Shown piece by piece: positions 7,475-13,755 of a stretch of DNA of 14,342 nucleotides. The notes under the pieces are model-generated. The model saw only the letters and a list, made by a program, of their open reading frames with translations. It had not been told where the DNA came from and searched no databases. The DNA is from Ruminiclostridium sp. GTDB taxonomy: Bacteria; Bacillota; Clostridia; DSM-8532. Where the stretch lies: NCBI GenBank assembly GCA_003535195.1, contig DOHN01000088.1, positions 1,150-15,491 of the forward strand, in the 5' to 3' direction. Every line of letters starts with the position of its first letter. Within the stretch, counting starts at the first letter, position 1. The translations under genes were made by a program, and so were the position numbers.

Positions 7475-7843
7475 TCATTCGCCAAATCCCATGGTGGTAT
7501 AGTAGGCAAGATTATCCTGGCGCGAATCCAAGCGCCCGTATTGAACGATGACGGGGGTGTCGCTTTCAACCTTGATAGCATATTGGGTAGCGACGGGCAG
7601 AACATGCTCTCCAAAAATTTCCCTGTTATGAGTTTGTACGCATTTAACCCGCTCCGCACCGACACATACGGCTATTTCTCCGACGGGATCCCTATCCTCA
7701 AAATAAAGTGTCAGTTTGACATTTGCGCAGGTCCCATTAGGATTCAATATAACAACTGATTCATGGCCTTTTAAAGGGCTCTCTCCAAATGGCGGCCGAT
7801 CGCCGTCAGGAAAAAACCAGATCTTTTTCCCGAATTCTTTCAT
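7475..7843 (-). CDS. Anabaena sensory rhodopsin transducer (ASRT) family protein
   Basis: A 122-residue single-domain protein resembling the Anabaena sensory rhodopsin transducer: KKIWFFPDG near the N-terminus, GHESVVILN, YFEDRDPVG, and the conserved RLDSRQ near the C-terminus. No rhodopsin is encoded nearby. The family is known as a small beta-sandwich, tetrameric in cyanobacteria, and outside them it is mostly found near sugar metabolism genes and has been proposed to bind small molecules. Here it is the first gene of the eight-gene block, so a ligand-binding, sensing or accessory enzymatic role toward the imported compound is plausible but unproven. I chose ATG 7843 with GGGAG 7 nt upstream over a TTG at 7861. 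There is no signal peptide and it should be cytoplasmic. Confidence 0.85.
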   Translation of the reverse strand: MKEFGKKIWFFPDGDRPPFGESPLKGHESVVILNPNGTCANVKLTLYFEDRDPVGEIAVCVGAERVKCVQTHNREIFGEHVLPVATQYAIKVESDTPVIVQYGRLDSRQDNLAYYTTMGFGE

Positions 7844-8219
7844 AAACTCGCTCCCTTTCAATAATCATTTCTATATCATTAAAGTTCTGTCAAAATTTAT
7901 TTCTGATGAGAAAAGCCGGCATCGGTTTAAAAGCAGCTTTTCTTTTAAAAGCCTTTAAATAGTGAACAATAGGAATTGGTATTTATGTCGGAAAAGCACT
8001 GGTTGTATGCCTTTAAAGAGAACCAAGGCCAACGTTTCGGCATGTGCCGGGAATGCGTAAAAACAGTATAAAGAATTAGGCCCACGTTACGCTGCCAGAT
8101 CAAAAAATTTCATAAGCAAAATTGAGATCTTATAAAACGTGGAGGAAAAATCATTTAATATCAAATTTATTAGTGCGTACCGGTCTATGTAAACCCCGTA
8201 ACCCTGATAGAAATAATCT
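7844..8219. promoter_or_regulatory. Leader and promoter region of the catabolic block
   Basis: This 376-bp gap between the lacI-type gene and the eight-gene block has no convincing gene. A minus-strand TTGACA (7893-7888) could be a -35 element but I see no well-spaced TATAAT. Other structure: the 13-bp odd palindrome AAAAGCAGCTTTT (7929-7941), and the direct repeat GCCTTTAAA at 7951-7959 and 8010-8018. The LacI-type operator seen at 9242, 9373 and 10606 is not recognisable here. A plus-strand 28-codon open frame at 7985-8071 has only a weak ribosome site and I do not call it. Confidence 0.4.
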
Positions 8220-9224
8220 TTATATGGAACTGCCCAAATACAGCTCCGGTTCTAAAATAATATTTTCATAAACTTTTTTATTCGTTGAGCCGGTTAGTTT
8301 TTTTATAATAATTTCAGCAGATATTCTGCCTATTTCATAGGAGGGCTGATTGATTGCAGTGATGCGCGGAACGAGGAGTCCTGTTTCGTCTATCGCGTCA
8401 AAAGCAACCACTGCCATATCCTTGGGTATTTTAAGCCCTGCCTCCCTTAAGGCTGTAATAGCGCCATAGGCCATATAGTTGTTTGCAATAACCATGGCCT
8501 CTGGCCGGACAGGCATCTTAAGAATGCGCCGCATATGGGAAAGGCCCGAATCAATTTTAAAATTGCCTTCGGCGACCCACTCCTCCGCCAATTCCAGCCC
8601 TGCATTTGCCATTGCCTGTTTGAATCCGGACAGGCGCTCGCTTCCTGTACTTTGGTGAATGGGTCCGGTAATAATACCTATTTTTTTATATCCTTTTTCA
8701 ATCAGTACATTGGTTATTTTATAAGCGGCCGCCACATTGTTAATGGAAACGGAATCGCATGTGTGCATGGGCGGCGGCATATTATCAATATAAACAGCTG
8801 GAACGCCATTCCCCTGCAGGCGCTGTACAAGTTTGAAAGAATTTCCGACGCTGGACAGAATCAGCCCGGATACCTGCTTTTGCAGCAGCAGTTCCAGAGC
8901 TCCCTCTTCCAGTTCGCCGTCTTCGTCTGAATTGCATACGATCATTGAATACTCATTGGTCCGGCATACTGCCTGCGCGCCTTTTATTACCGATGCATAA
9001 AAGCTGTTGGTAATGTCGGGAATGACAATCCCAATGGTTTTTACATCGCGCAAACGTAAAGAACGCGCCACTTCGTTGGGCTTATAATCATAGTTTTTAA
9101 GCATCTCCAACACTTTTTCACGAGTTTTCGGGTCAACCCGGTCTTTGTTGTTGACCACCCGTGAAATGGTGGAAACCGATAAATTAAGCTCTTTTGCGAT
9201 ATCTTTTAGTTTGACCATTCTCAT
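8220..9224 (-). CDS. LacI-family transcriptional regulator
   Basis: A 334-residue regulator with the typical N-terminal helix-turn-helix (VKLKDIAKELNLSVSTISRVVNN region, about residues 4-26), the hinge NEVARSLR, and a periplasmic-binding-protein-like sensor domain beginning TIGIVIPDITNSFYA. It should repress transcription until it binds a sugar-like effector. Its own promoter carries a matching palindromic operator and an identical 16-bp operator recurs before the MFS gene, which supports autoregulation and control of the transporter. The ATG at 9224 has AAAGG 5 nt upstream; an ATG at 9218 is the alternative. The gene lies directly upstream of, and in the same direction as, the eight-gene block, but with a 376-bp gap between them. 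Confidence 0.93.
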   Translation of the reverse strand: MRMVKLKDIAKELNLSVSTISRVVNNKDRVDPKTREKVLEMLKNYDYKPNEVARSLRLRDVKTIGIVIPDITNSFYASVIKGAQAVCRTNEYSMIVCNSDEDGELEEGALELLLQKQVSGLILSSVGNSFKLVQRLQGNGVPAVYIDNMPPPMHTCDSVSINNVAAAYKITNVLIEKGYKKIGIITGPIHQSTGSERLSGFKQAMANAGLELAEEWVAEGNFKIDSGLSHMRRILKMPVRPEAMVIANNYMAYGAITALREAGLKIPKDMAVVAFDAIDETGLLVPRITAINQPSYEIGRISAEIIIKKLTGSTNKKVYENIILEPELYLGSSI

Positions 9225-9241
9225 TAATGCCTTTCACTGTG

Positions 9242-9255
9242 TAATAACGTTATTA
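9242..9255. promoter_or_regulatory. LacI-type operator, perfect palindrome
   Basis: TAATAACGTTATTA is a perfect 14-bp palindrome with a central CG, 18 bp before the lacI-type start codon. The left half matches the left half of the two 16-bp sites at 9373 and 10606 (TAATAACG). It is probably an autoregulatory site that would block transcription or transcript elongation. Confidence 0.6.
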
Positions 9256-9361
9256 TTAATAAAAATATTAGTCCTTATCCCTATTTTCATCTATAACATA
9301 TATAACAATTACGCACTAATATCGACTATATAGACGGATTCTTTTTAGATTTGGTACTATC

Positions 9362-9390
9362 ATTATAAACCAGTAATAACGATTTTACAA
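9362..9390 (-). promoter_or_regulatory. Promoter of the lacI-type gene overlapped by an operator
   Basis: On the minus strand TTGTAA (9390-9385), a 17-bp spacer and a perfect TATAAT (9367-9362) make a good sigma-A promoter. The imperfect palindrome GTAATAACGATTTTAC (9373-9388; plus-strand reading) covers the -35 element and spacer. Binding of the LacI protein here would exclude RNA polymerase. The remainder of the 9225-9421 gap is AT-rich with no gene. Confidence 0.65.
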
Positions 9391-9421
9391 GTACTATTTC
9401 GTAAGTTTTTCCTGTTTTTTT

Positions 9422-10585
9422 TTAAGCGGCTTGTTCTTCACCCTGTCTAAGCTGCTTATTTAAATAGCTTAACAGTATCATGGCAGCGGGTAACGTCAGC
9501 ATCATCCACAGAATATTTTCCGGTTCTCGGCTGATCAGCCCTAAAGCCGGCGCAAACAGCATTCCGCCTAGGGAGCCTGATAGAACAATAAAAGAGGAGG
9601 CCGTCCCCGAGAATTGCGATTGCTGTTTTGTACAAAGTGTAAATATGGTGGGCCATATGGGTCCGCAGAAAAAACCGAACAGACCTGAAAAAACTAATTT
9701 TAAATATGCATTAGGTACTATCAGCAATAAGAGAAGGGAGACAAACATGCCTGCAGAAAAAATGGTAAGCACTGACGTCTCATTGCCCGGCCTCATTCCC
9801 AAAAGGAGGCGGCTTATGACCATTGCCGCCCAAAAGACGGACAGCCCTGTAGCGCCCAATTGTTCACTGTTTACCGAAGCTATAAAATATTGTTTCTCAT
9901 AAAAGCAGTATCCGGCTTCGACGCCGACATAAATCACCATGATGACGGCCATCAGCATATAATGCCTGTCACGGAGGATATAAAGCAAATTGGGGCTTTT
10001 TTTGATTTCTTTTTTTGGAGGAATGGTCCCGAATTTTGTATGGTAAAGCAAAAGCCACAGCACGAAAAATATAATGCTGAAGAATACAAATATATGTGCA
10101 AAGCTTCCTCCATGATTTAAATACATAACACAGATAACCGGTGATATGATTCCCCCCAGACTGAAAAAAGCCTGGGTGATATTGGATATGCCTGTTTCAA
10201 AGGACGGGTTTTCATCGACCAGAGCACTGGTCACGGTACCTTCTATGATGCCATGGGAACCGCCATACAGAAAAAGCCCCATATACAGTAATATTTTATG
10301 CGGGGCATATGCAATCAGCAGTGCAGATATAATAATCAGCTTAAAACCCCATAAGGATACACACTTTTTTCCACGCCGGTCACTGATCTCACCCGAAACC
10401 AGGAGAGATACGATGTTTCCTGAGAAAAACAGAGCAATATATACCCCGATGATGGAAAAAGGCTGCTGGTAATGTGAGAAAATACTGTCTGAGATGGTCT
10501 GATAAGCGGCATACAGCATTCCTACCCCGCACATGGTCAAACTCCCCAGAATATTGACACGCTTCAATGGATTATGAGCACTCAT
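9422..10585 (-). CDS. MFS transporter
   Basis: A 387-residue major facilitator superfamily permease with about twelve hydrophobic segments and a central cytoplasmic loop (GTIPPKKEIKKSPN, about residues 187-200). The loop between helices 2 and 3 carries the MFS signature region SGEISDRRGKK (64-74). No subfamily with a known substrate is recognised with certainty; the context suggests uptake or efflux of the compound sensed by the adjacent LacI protein. The ATG has GGAGG about 8 nt upstream, and a LacI-type operator ends 21 nt before it. The gene precedes the lacI-type gene in the same direction with a gap of 197 nt that contains a second promoter. It would be a second transport route next to the ABC importer. 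Confidence 0.9.
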   Translation of the reverse strand: MSAHNPLKRVNILGSLTMCGVGMLYAAYQTISDSIFSHYQQPFSIIGVYIALFFSGNIVSLLVSGEISDRRGKKCVSLWGFKLIIISALLIAYAPHKILLYMGLFLYGGSHGIIEGTVTSALVDENPSFETGISNITQAFFSLGGIISPVICVMYLNHGGSFAHIFVFFSIIFFVLWLLLYHTKFGTIPPKKEIKKSPNLLYILRDRHYMLMAVIMVIYVGVEAGYCFYEKQYFIASVNSEQLGATGLSVFWAAMVISRLLLGMRPGNETSVLTIFSAGMFVSLLLLLIVPNAYLKLVFSGLFGFFCGPIWPTIFTLCTKQQSQFSGTASSFIVLSGSLGGMLFAPALGLISREPENILWMMLTLPAAMILLSYLNKQLRQGEEQAA

Positions 10586-10605
10586 CTTTCGTCCTCCGCC
10601 GACAC

Positions 10606-10644
10606 GTAATAACGATTTTACACAATATACGCAATCGTTTTATT
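10606..10644. promoter_or_regulatory. LacI-type operator(s) upstream of the MFS gene
   Basis: GTAATAACGATTTTAC at 10606-10621 is identical over 16 bp to the site at 9373-9388. A weaker site sharing the core AATCGTT (10633-10639) has its centre 23 bp further away. TATATT on the minus strand (10629-10624) between them may be the -10 element; no good -35 is seen. The arrangement suggests repression of the MFS gene by the protein encoded at 8220-9224. Confidence 0.6.
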
Positions 10645-10756
10645 TATAATCTTATCAAAAATATTTAATTTGTACATACATGGTATATAGGAATAGATTT
10701 TAGGATACCCGCAAAATTTTATCCGGGTACCATTCTAACAGATCCAAAAAATTAAA

Positions 10757-10835
10757 TCAACACAACGCAACATGTTATAGACACAAATCAACATATAATA
10801 TATAATCATAACATAAATATAACTTAAAACAACAT
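10757..10835 (+). promoter_or_regulatory. Promoter region of the srlD-like gene with CAACA operator-like repeats
   Basis: TCAACACAACGCAACAT (10757-10773) and ACACAAATCAACA (10781-10793) repeat the motif found before the sorE-like gene, with AACAACAT (10828-10835) as a further partial copy. TATAAT occurs at 10794-10799 and 10801-10806, so the repeats overlap the expected -35 to -10 interval. The start codon is at 10877. The rest of the 291-bp divergent gap (10586-10876) holds the LacI-type site described separately. Confidence 0.5.
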
Positions 10836-10876
10836 ATACAGACATATGAATATCATATCAAAAGGGAGGGTCAAAA

Positions 10877-11662
10877 ATGAATAAAAGACTGGAAGGACAG
10901 GCTGCGATCGTGACCGGCGGTGGCCAGGGGCTTGGAGAAGCGCTGGCCCGGCGGCTTGATAAGGAAGGCTGCAAGGTTATGGTGGCGGATATCAATTTTG
11001 ATAACGCACAGAAAGTTGCCTCATCCCTTTCCGATGCGGCAGCCTTCAAGGTTGACGTATGTGACGAAGGCCAGACAGAAGCCATGGTGGAGGAGGCTGT
11101 AAAAAAATACGGTAAATTGGATCTCCTTATTTCAAATGCCGCTATCCTTATTGCAAAAGCCGTTCAGGAATTTCCTTCGGCCCAGTGGAAGAAGATGATG
11201 GAGGTCAATCTTATAGGTTATTTTAATTGCGCCAAGGCGGCGGCAAAGGTGATGATCCCCCGCCGTAAAGGAAACATCATCCAGATCAACAGCAAATCCG
11301 GCAAAAAAGGCTCTTACAAAAATTCAGCCTATGCCGCGGCAAAATTCGGCGGCATAGGGCTGACCCAAAGTTTGGCCCTGGAATTCGCAGAATACGGTAT
11401 TCGGGTCAATGCCATCTGCCCAGGCAATTTGTTAAATTCTCCTCTTTGGAACGACGGGCCCAATTCCTTATTTAAACAGTATGCAAAAAATCAAGGAATA
11501 ACAGAGGAAGAGGTCCGGCAGAAATACCTTCGCCAGGTGCCTTTGGGCAGAAGCTGTGAATACGAGGATATTGCCAATATTATGGTCTTTCTGGCTTCCG
11601 ATGAAGCAAGCTATATGACCGGTCAGGCTATTAATGTGACCGGCGGCCAGGAAATGAGATAG
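10877..11662 (+). CDS. srlD: SDR oxidoreductase, sorbitol-6-phosphate 2-dehydrogenase (SrlD/SorD) type
   Basis: A 261-residue classical short-chain dehydrogenase. It shows the cofactor motif TGGGQGLG (13-20), Asp38 after the second strand (favours NAD), NAA at 87-89, and the catalytic set Asn111, Ser139, Tyr152, Lys156. The stretches IIQINSKSGK, AAKFGGIGLTQSLAL, GNLLNSP and TGQAINVTGGQ closely follow, from memory, the sorbitol-6-phosphate dehydrogenase of Escherichia coli. That enzyme oxidises D-glucitol-6-phosphate to fructose-6-phosphate, the step after SorE in the sorbose route. Substrate identity here is inferred from family only. The ribosome site GGGAGGG lies 6 nt before the ATG. The PHP-domain gene follows after 25 nt, so they form one operon. 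Confidence 0.88.
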   Translation: MNKRLEGQAAIVTGGGQGLGEALARRLDKEGCKVMVADINFDNAQKVASSLSDAAAFKVDVCDEGQTEAMVEEAVKKYGKLDLLISNAAILIAKAVQEFPSAQWKKMMEVNLIGYFNCAKAAAKVMIPRRKGNIIQINSKSGKKGSYKNSAYAAAKFGGIGLTQSLALEFAEYGIRVNAICPGNLLNSPLWNDGPNSLFKQYAKNQGITEEEVRQKYLRQVPLGRSCEYEDIANIMVFLASDEASYMTGQAINVTGGQEMR

Positions 11663-11687
11663 AATGTTAAGATTTTAGGAGAAGCAT

Positions 11688-12977
11688 ATGGATATTCAAA
11701 TTCAGGAGCTCATAGAAAACCTTAATCATCCCGATGTTTCTATCCGGCTGGAAAGCCTGAAAAGGCTGATGGATAAAATAAAGGACGGGCAGCTTGATAA
11801 GCCGGTCAAAAAAAGTGATGTGAACAACCATATTCATACCACCTATTCCTTTTCACCCTACTCTCCGGCCAAGGCCATCTGGATGGCCTTCCAGGCCGGT
11901 CTGGCAACGGCAGGAATCATGGATCATGATTCCATAAGCGGCGCGGAGGAATTTATTGAAGCAGGGAAAATCGCCGGCATTGCGACCACCATTGGTGTGG
12001 AATTGAGAGTCGATTTCTCTCATACGCTCCTTTCGGGCAAAAAAATCAATAATCCGGATCAGAATTCCGTCGCCTATATGGCCCTGCATGGCATACCCCA
12101 TACCCAAATTAACAGGGTGAAAGAATTCTGTAAGCCCTGTACAAATTGGCGAAACGAACGAAACCGGCTGATGACCACCAAAATTAATGATATTCTCCCC
12201 CCCGTCCTCCATCTTGATTTTGACAGGGATATTGTGCCTGCCTCCAACTTTGCCGATGGCGGGAGCATCACCGAAAGGCATATACTTTATGCTCTTTCGG
12301 TAAAAATGATACAAACTTACGGTAAAGGGCGCCCCTTACTTGACTTTATGAAGAATCTGCTGAAGCTGAACATCAATTCCAAGACCGAAGCCTTTTTACT
12401 GGATTTGCAAAATCCTTATTATGCCTATGATTTATTGGGATTATTAAAAAGCGAGCTCGTGGGCAGTTTTTATATTGACGCTGCGACAGAGTGCCCGGAG
12501 GTCAGCGAGGTGATCCAATTTTCAGATGCCATCGGCGCTATATCGGCTTACGCATATCTGGGGGATGTGGGGGATTCAGTAACAGGGGACAAAAAGGCTC
12601 AGAAATTTGAGGACGATTACATTGAGACACTTTTTAAAGTCATCAAGGCCCTGGGCTTTAAAGCGGTAACCTACATGCCCTCACGGAACACAATGGAACA
12701 GCTGGACAGGCTGAGAAAACTATGCGAGCAATATGATTTCTTTCAGATAAGCGGCGAGGATATTAATTCACCCCGTCAACCCTTTATCTGCAATGCTTTA
12801 AGAAATGAGAAATTTAAAAACCTTATTGATGCTGCCTGGGCGCTTGTGGGGCACGAGCTCGCGGCAACAAAACATCTGGATAAAGGGATGTTTTCCAAAG
12901 CCTCAATGGCAGAATACCCGGACCTGGAGTCCAGAATCAATGCATTTAAGCATATTGGGCTTGAAAACCTGAAATAA
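11688..12977 (+). CDS. PHP-domain metal-dependent hydrolase (probable phosphoesterase)
   Basis: A 429-residue protein. Residues 1-40 form a charged helical lead (HPDVSIRLESLKRL resembles a HEAT-type helix). The PHP domain then shows His48-x-His50 (NNHIHTTYSF), Asp79-His80-Asp81 (IMDHDSISG) and Glu105 (IGVELRVDF), the usual metal-binding motifs; ISGEDINSP near the C-terminus may supply a further ligand. PHP domains hydrolyse phosphate esters, for example histidinol phosphate. This protein is longer than the roughly 280-residue stand-alone forms, with a large insertion (about 120-300) of unknown role. Being co-transcribed with the SrlD-type enzyme, it may act on a sugar phosphate of the same pathway, which is inference. 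The ATG has AGGAG about 6 nt upstream. Confidence 0.8.
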   Translation: MDIQIQELIENLNHPDVSIRLESLKRLMDKIKDGQLDKPVKKSDVNNHIHTTYSFSPYSPAKAIWMAFQAGLATAGIMDHDSISGAEEFIEAGKIAGIATTIGVELRVDFSHTLLSGKKINNPDQNSVAYMALHGIPHTQINRVKEFCKPCTNWRNERNRLMTTKINDILPPVLHLDFDRDIVPASNFADGGSITERHILYALSVKMIQTYGKGRPLLDFMKNLLKLNINSKTEAFLLDLQNPYYAYDLLGLLKSELVGSFYIDAATECPEVSEVIQFSDAIGAISAYAYLGDVGDSVTGDKKAQKFEDDYIETLFKVIKALGFKAVTYMPSRNTMEQLDRLRKLCEQYDFFQISGEDINSPRQPFICNALRNEKFKNLIDAAWALVGHELAATKHLDKGMFSKASMAEYPDLESRINAFKHIGLENLK

Positions 12978-12997
12978 TCTTAGAAATGGGTTCTTAT

Positions 12998-13079
12998 GTT
13001 AAAGTGCAGAAGCGGAGCAGGGTTGCGGAGCGGCACGAATCGAAACCCGGACGGTTTCGCTTGAGCAGCGCACTTTAAC
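12998..13079. repeat. Structured inverted-repeat element at a convergent junction
   Basis: Outer arms GTTAAAGTGC (12998-13007) and GCACTTTAAC (13070-13079) are a perfect 10-bp inverted repeat enclosing 62 nt. Inside are a strong hairpin, CGAAACC (13041-13047) with GGTTTCG (13053-13059), and a direct repeat GCGGAGC (13012-13018, 13025-13031). It lies between the convergent PHP and tadA genes and is richer in GC than its flanks. There is no T-run on either strand, so it is not a classical terminator; a REP- or MITE-like repeat or a structured RNA end are alternatives. Confidence 0.5.
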
Positions 13080-13111
13080 TCGCTCTATAGGCGCATGCTT
13101 AGGGGCAAAAA

Positions 13112-13555
13112 TCACCGCAGCTTTTTAAAAAAATCTGTCAGGGGTTTCTGGCAGGAATCCTCCATAATTCCGGCATACAGAATAGGGGTATGGTTGAAGC
13201 CATTTTTTTTGAACAGATCCACGACTGAACCGCAGGCCCCTCCTTTAGGATCATACGCACCAAAATATACGGCTTTAAGGCGTGCGTTGATAATGGCGCC
13301 CGCACACATGGGACAGGGCTCCAGTGTAACATACAGCTCGCAGTCGTCAAGCCGCCAGGAACCAAGCCTAAGGCAGGCCTCCTGAATGGCCAGAAGCTCT
13401 GCATGGGCTGTGGCCAGCTGGTTGGTCTCCCGCAGGTTATGGGCGCGGGAAAGGATAGTCCCGCCCCTTGCAATGACCGCGCCCACCGGAACCTCACCTT
13501 TTTCAAAGGCCTTCCACGCCTCTTGAATCGCTTCTTCCATATAGGGATTTATCAT
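13112..13555 (-). CDS. tadA: tRNA-specific adenosine deaminase TadA
   Basis: A 147-residue cytidine/deoxycytidylate-deaminase-fold enzyme. Zinc is held by His51 in the HAE motif (51-53) and by Cys81 and Cys84 in PCPMCAG; Glu53 is the proton shuttle. The WRLDDCELYVTLEPC and RLKAVYFGAYDPKGGACGSV segments are characteristic of TadA, which converts adenosine 34 to inosine in tRNA-Arg(ACG) and is essential in most bacteria. The length is normal. ATG 13555 has a strong GGAGG 11 nt upstream; an in-frame GTG at 13573 is the alternative. It points away from spoIID and towards the PHP gene, and looks like housekeeping DNA bordering the catabolic locus. Confidence 0.95.
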   Translation of the reverse strand: MINPYMEEAIQEAWKAFEKGEVPVGAVIARGGTILSRAHNLRETNQLATAHAELLAIQEACLRLGSWRLDDCELYVTLEPCPMCAGAIINARLKAVYFGAYDPKGGACGSVVDLFKKNGFNHTPILYAGIMEDSCQKPLTDFFKKLR

Positions 13556-13660
13556 AAAAGCGGCTACCTCCACGAACTTTCCTTTATTTTATCAATATTT
13601 TGCCCAGTCTGAAAGCTTGTTTTTCTGTCCCAAGTTTTTTGCATTGAAGCAACGTGCTGT

Positions 13661-13692
13661 TCATAAACTTAACCATGGTTAAGAGATACAAT
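13661..13692 (+). promoter_or_regulatory. Possible sigma-E promoter of spoIID
   Basis: GATACAAT (13685-13692) matches the sigma-E -10 consensus CATACANT except for the first base, and TCATAAA (13661-13667) resembles the -35 element, but the 17-bp spacing is 2-3 bp longer than usual. The 16-bp perfect palindrome CTTAACCATGGTTAAG (13668-13683) lies between the two elements. Confidence 0.3.
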
Positions 13693-13755
13693 GGCATTGG
13701 CCAATTTCAAAGGAAAAAACTGAATAGCGTCATCAAGAGAAATCGGCGGATCACC

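Noticed and set aside
7181..7759. 192-codon plus-strand open frame
   Set aside because: Antisense to both the mutarotase-like and ASRT-like genes; the minus-strand products match known families.
7985..8071. 28-codon plus-strand small open frame with two cysteines
   Set aside because: Only a weak AGGA ribosome site and no recognisable motif; cannot be told from chance in a 376-bp gap.
8138..8160. Plus-strand GGAGG at 8141-8145 as a ribosome site of a small gene
   Set aside because: No ATG/GTG/TTG follows at usable distance; the nearest triplets read ATT TAA.
9373..9388. Catabolite-responsive element (cre, CcpA site)
   Set aside because: The spacing between TG and the central CG is two bases longer than in cre, and the same 16-mer recurs near the local LacI gene, so a dedicated LacI-type operator fits better.
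11853..12314. 153-codon minus-strand open frame
   Set aside because: Antisense shadow within the PHP-domain gene, which carries the intact metal motifs.
12998..13079. Ordinary rho-independent terminator
   Set aside because: No T-run follows the outer stem on either strand and the enclosed segment is long; recorded as a structured repeat instead.
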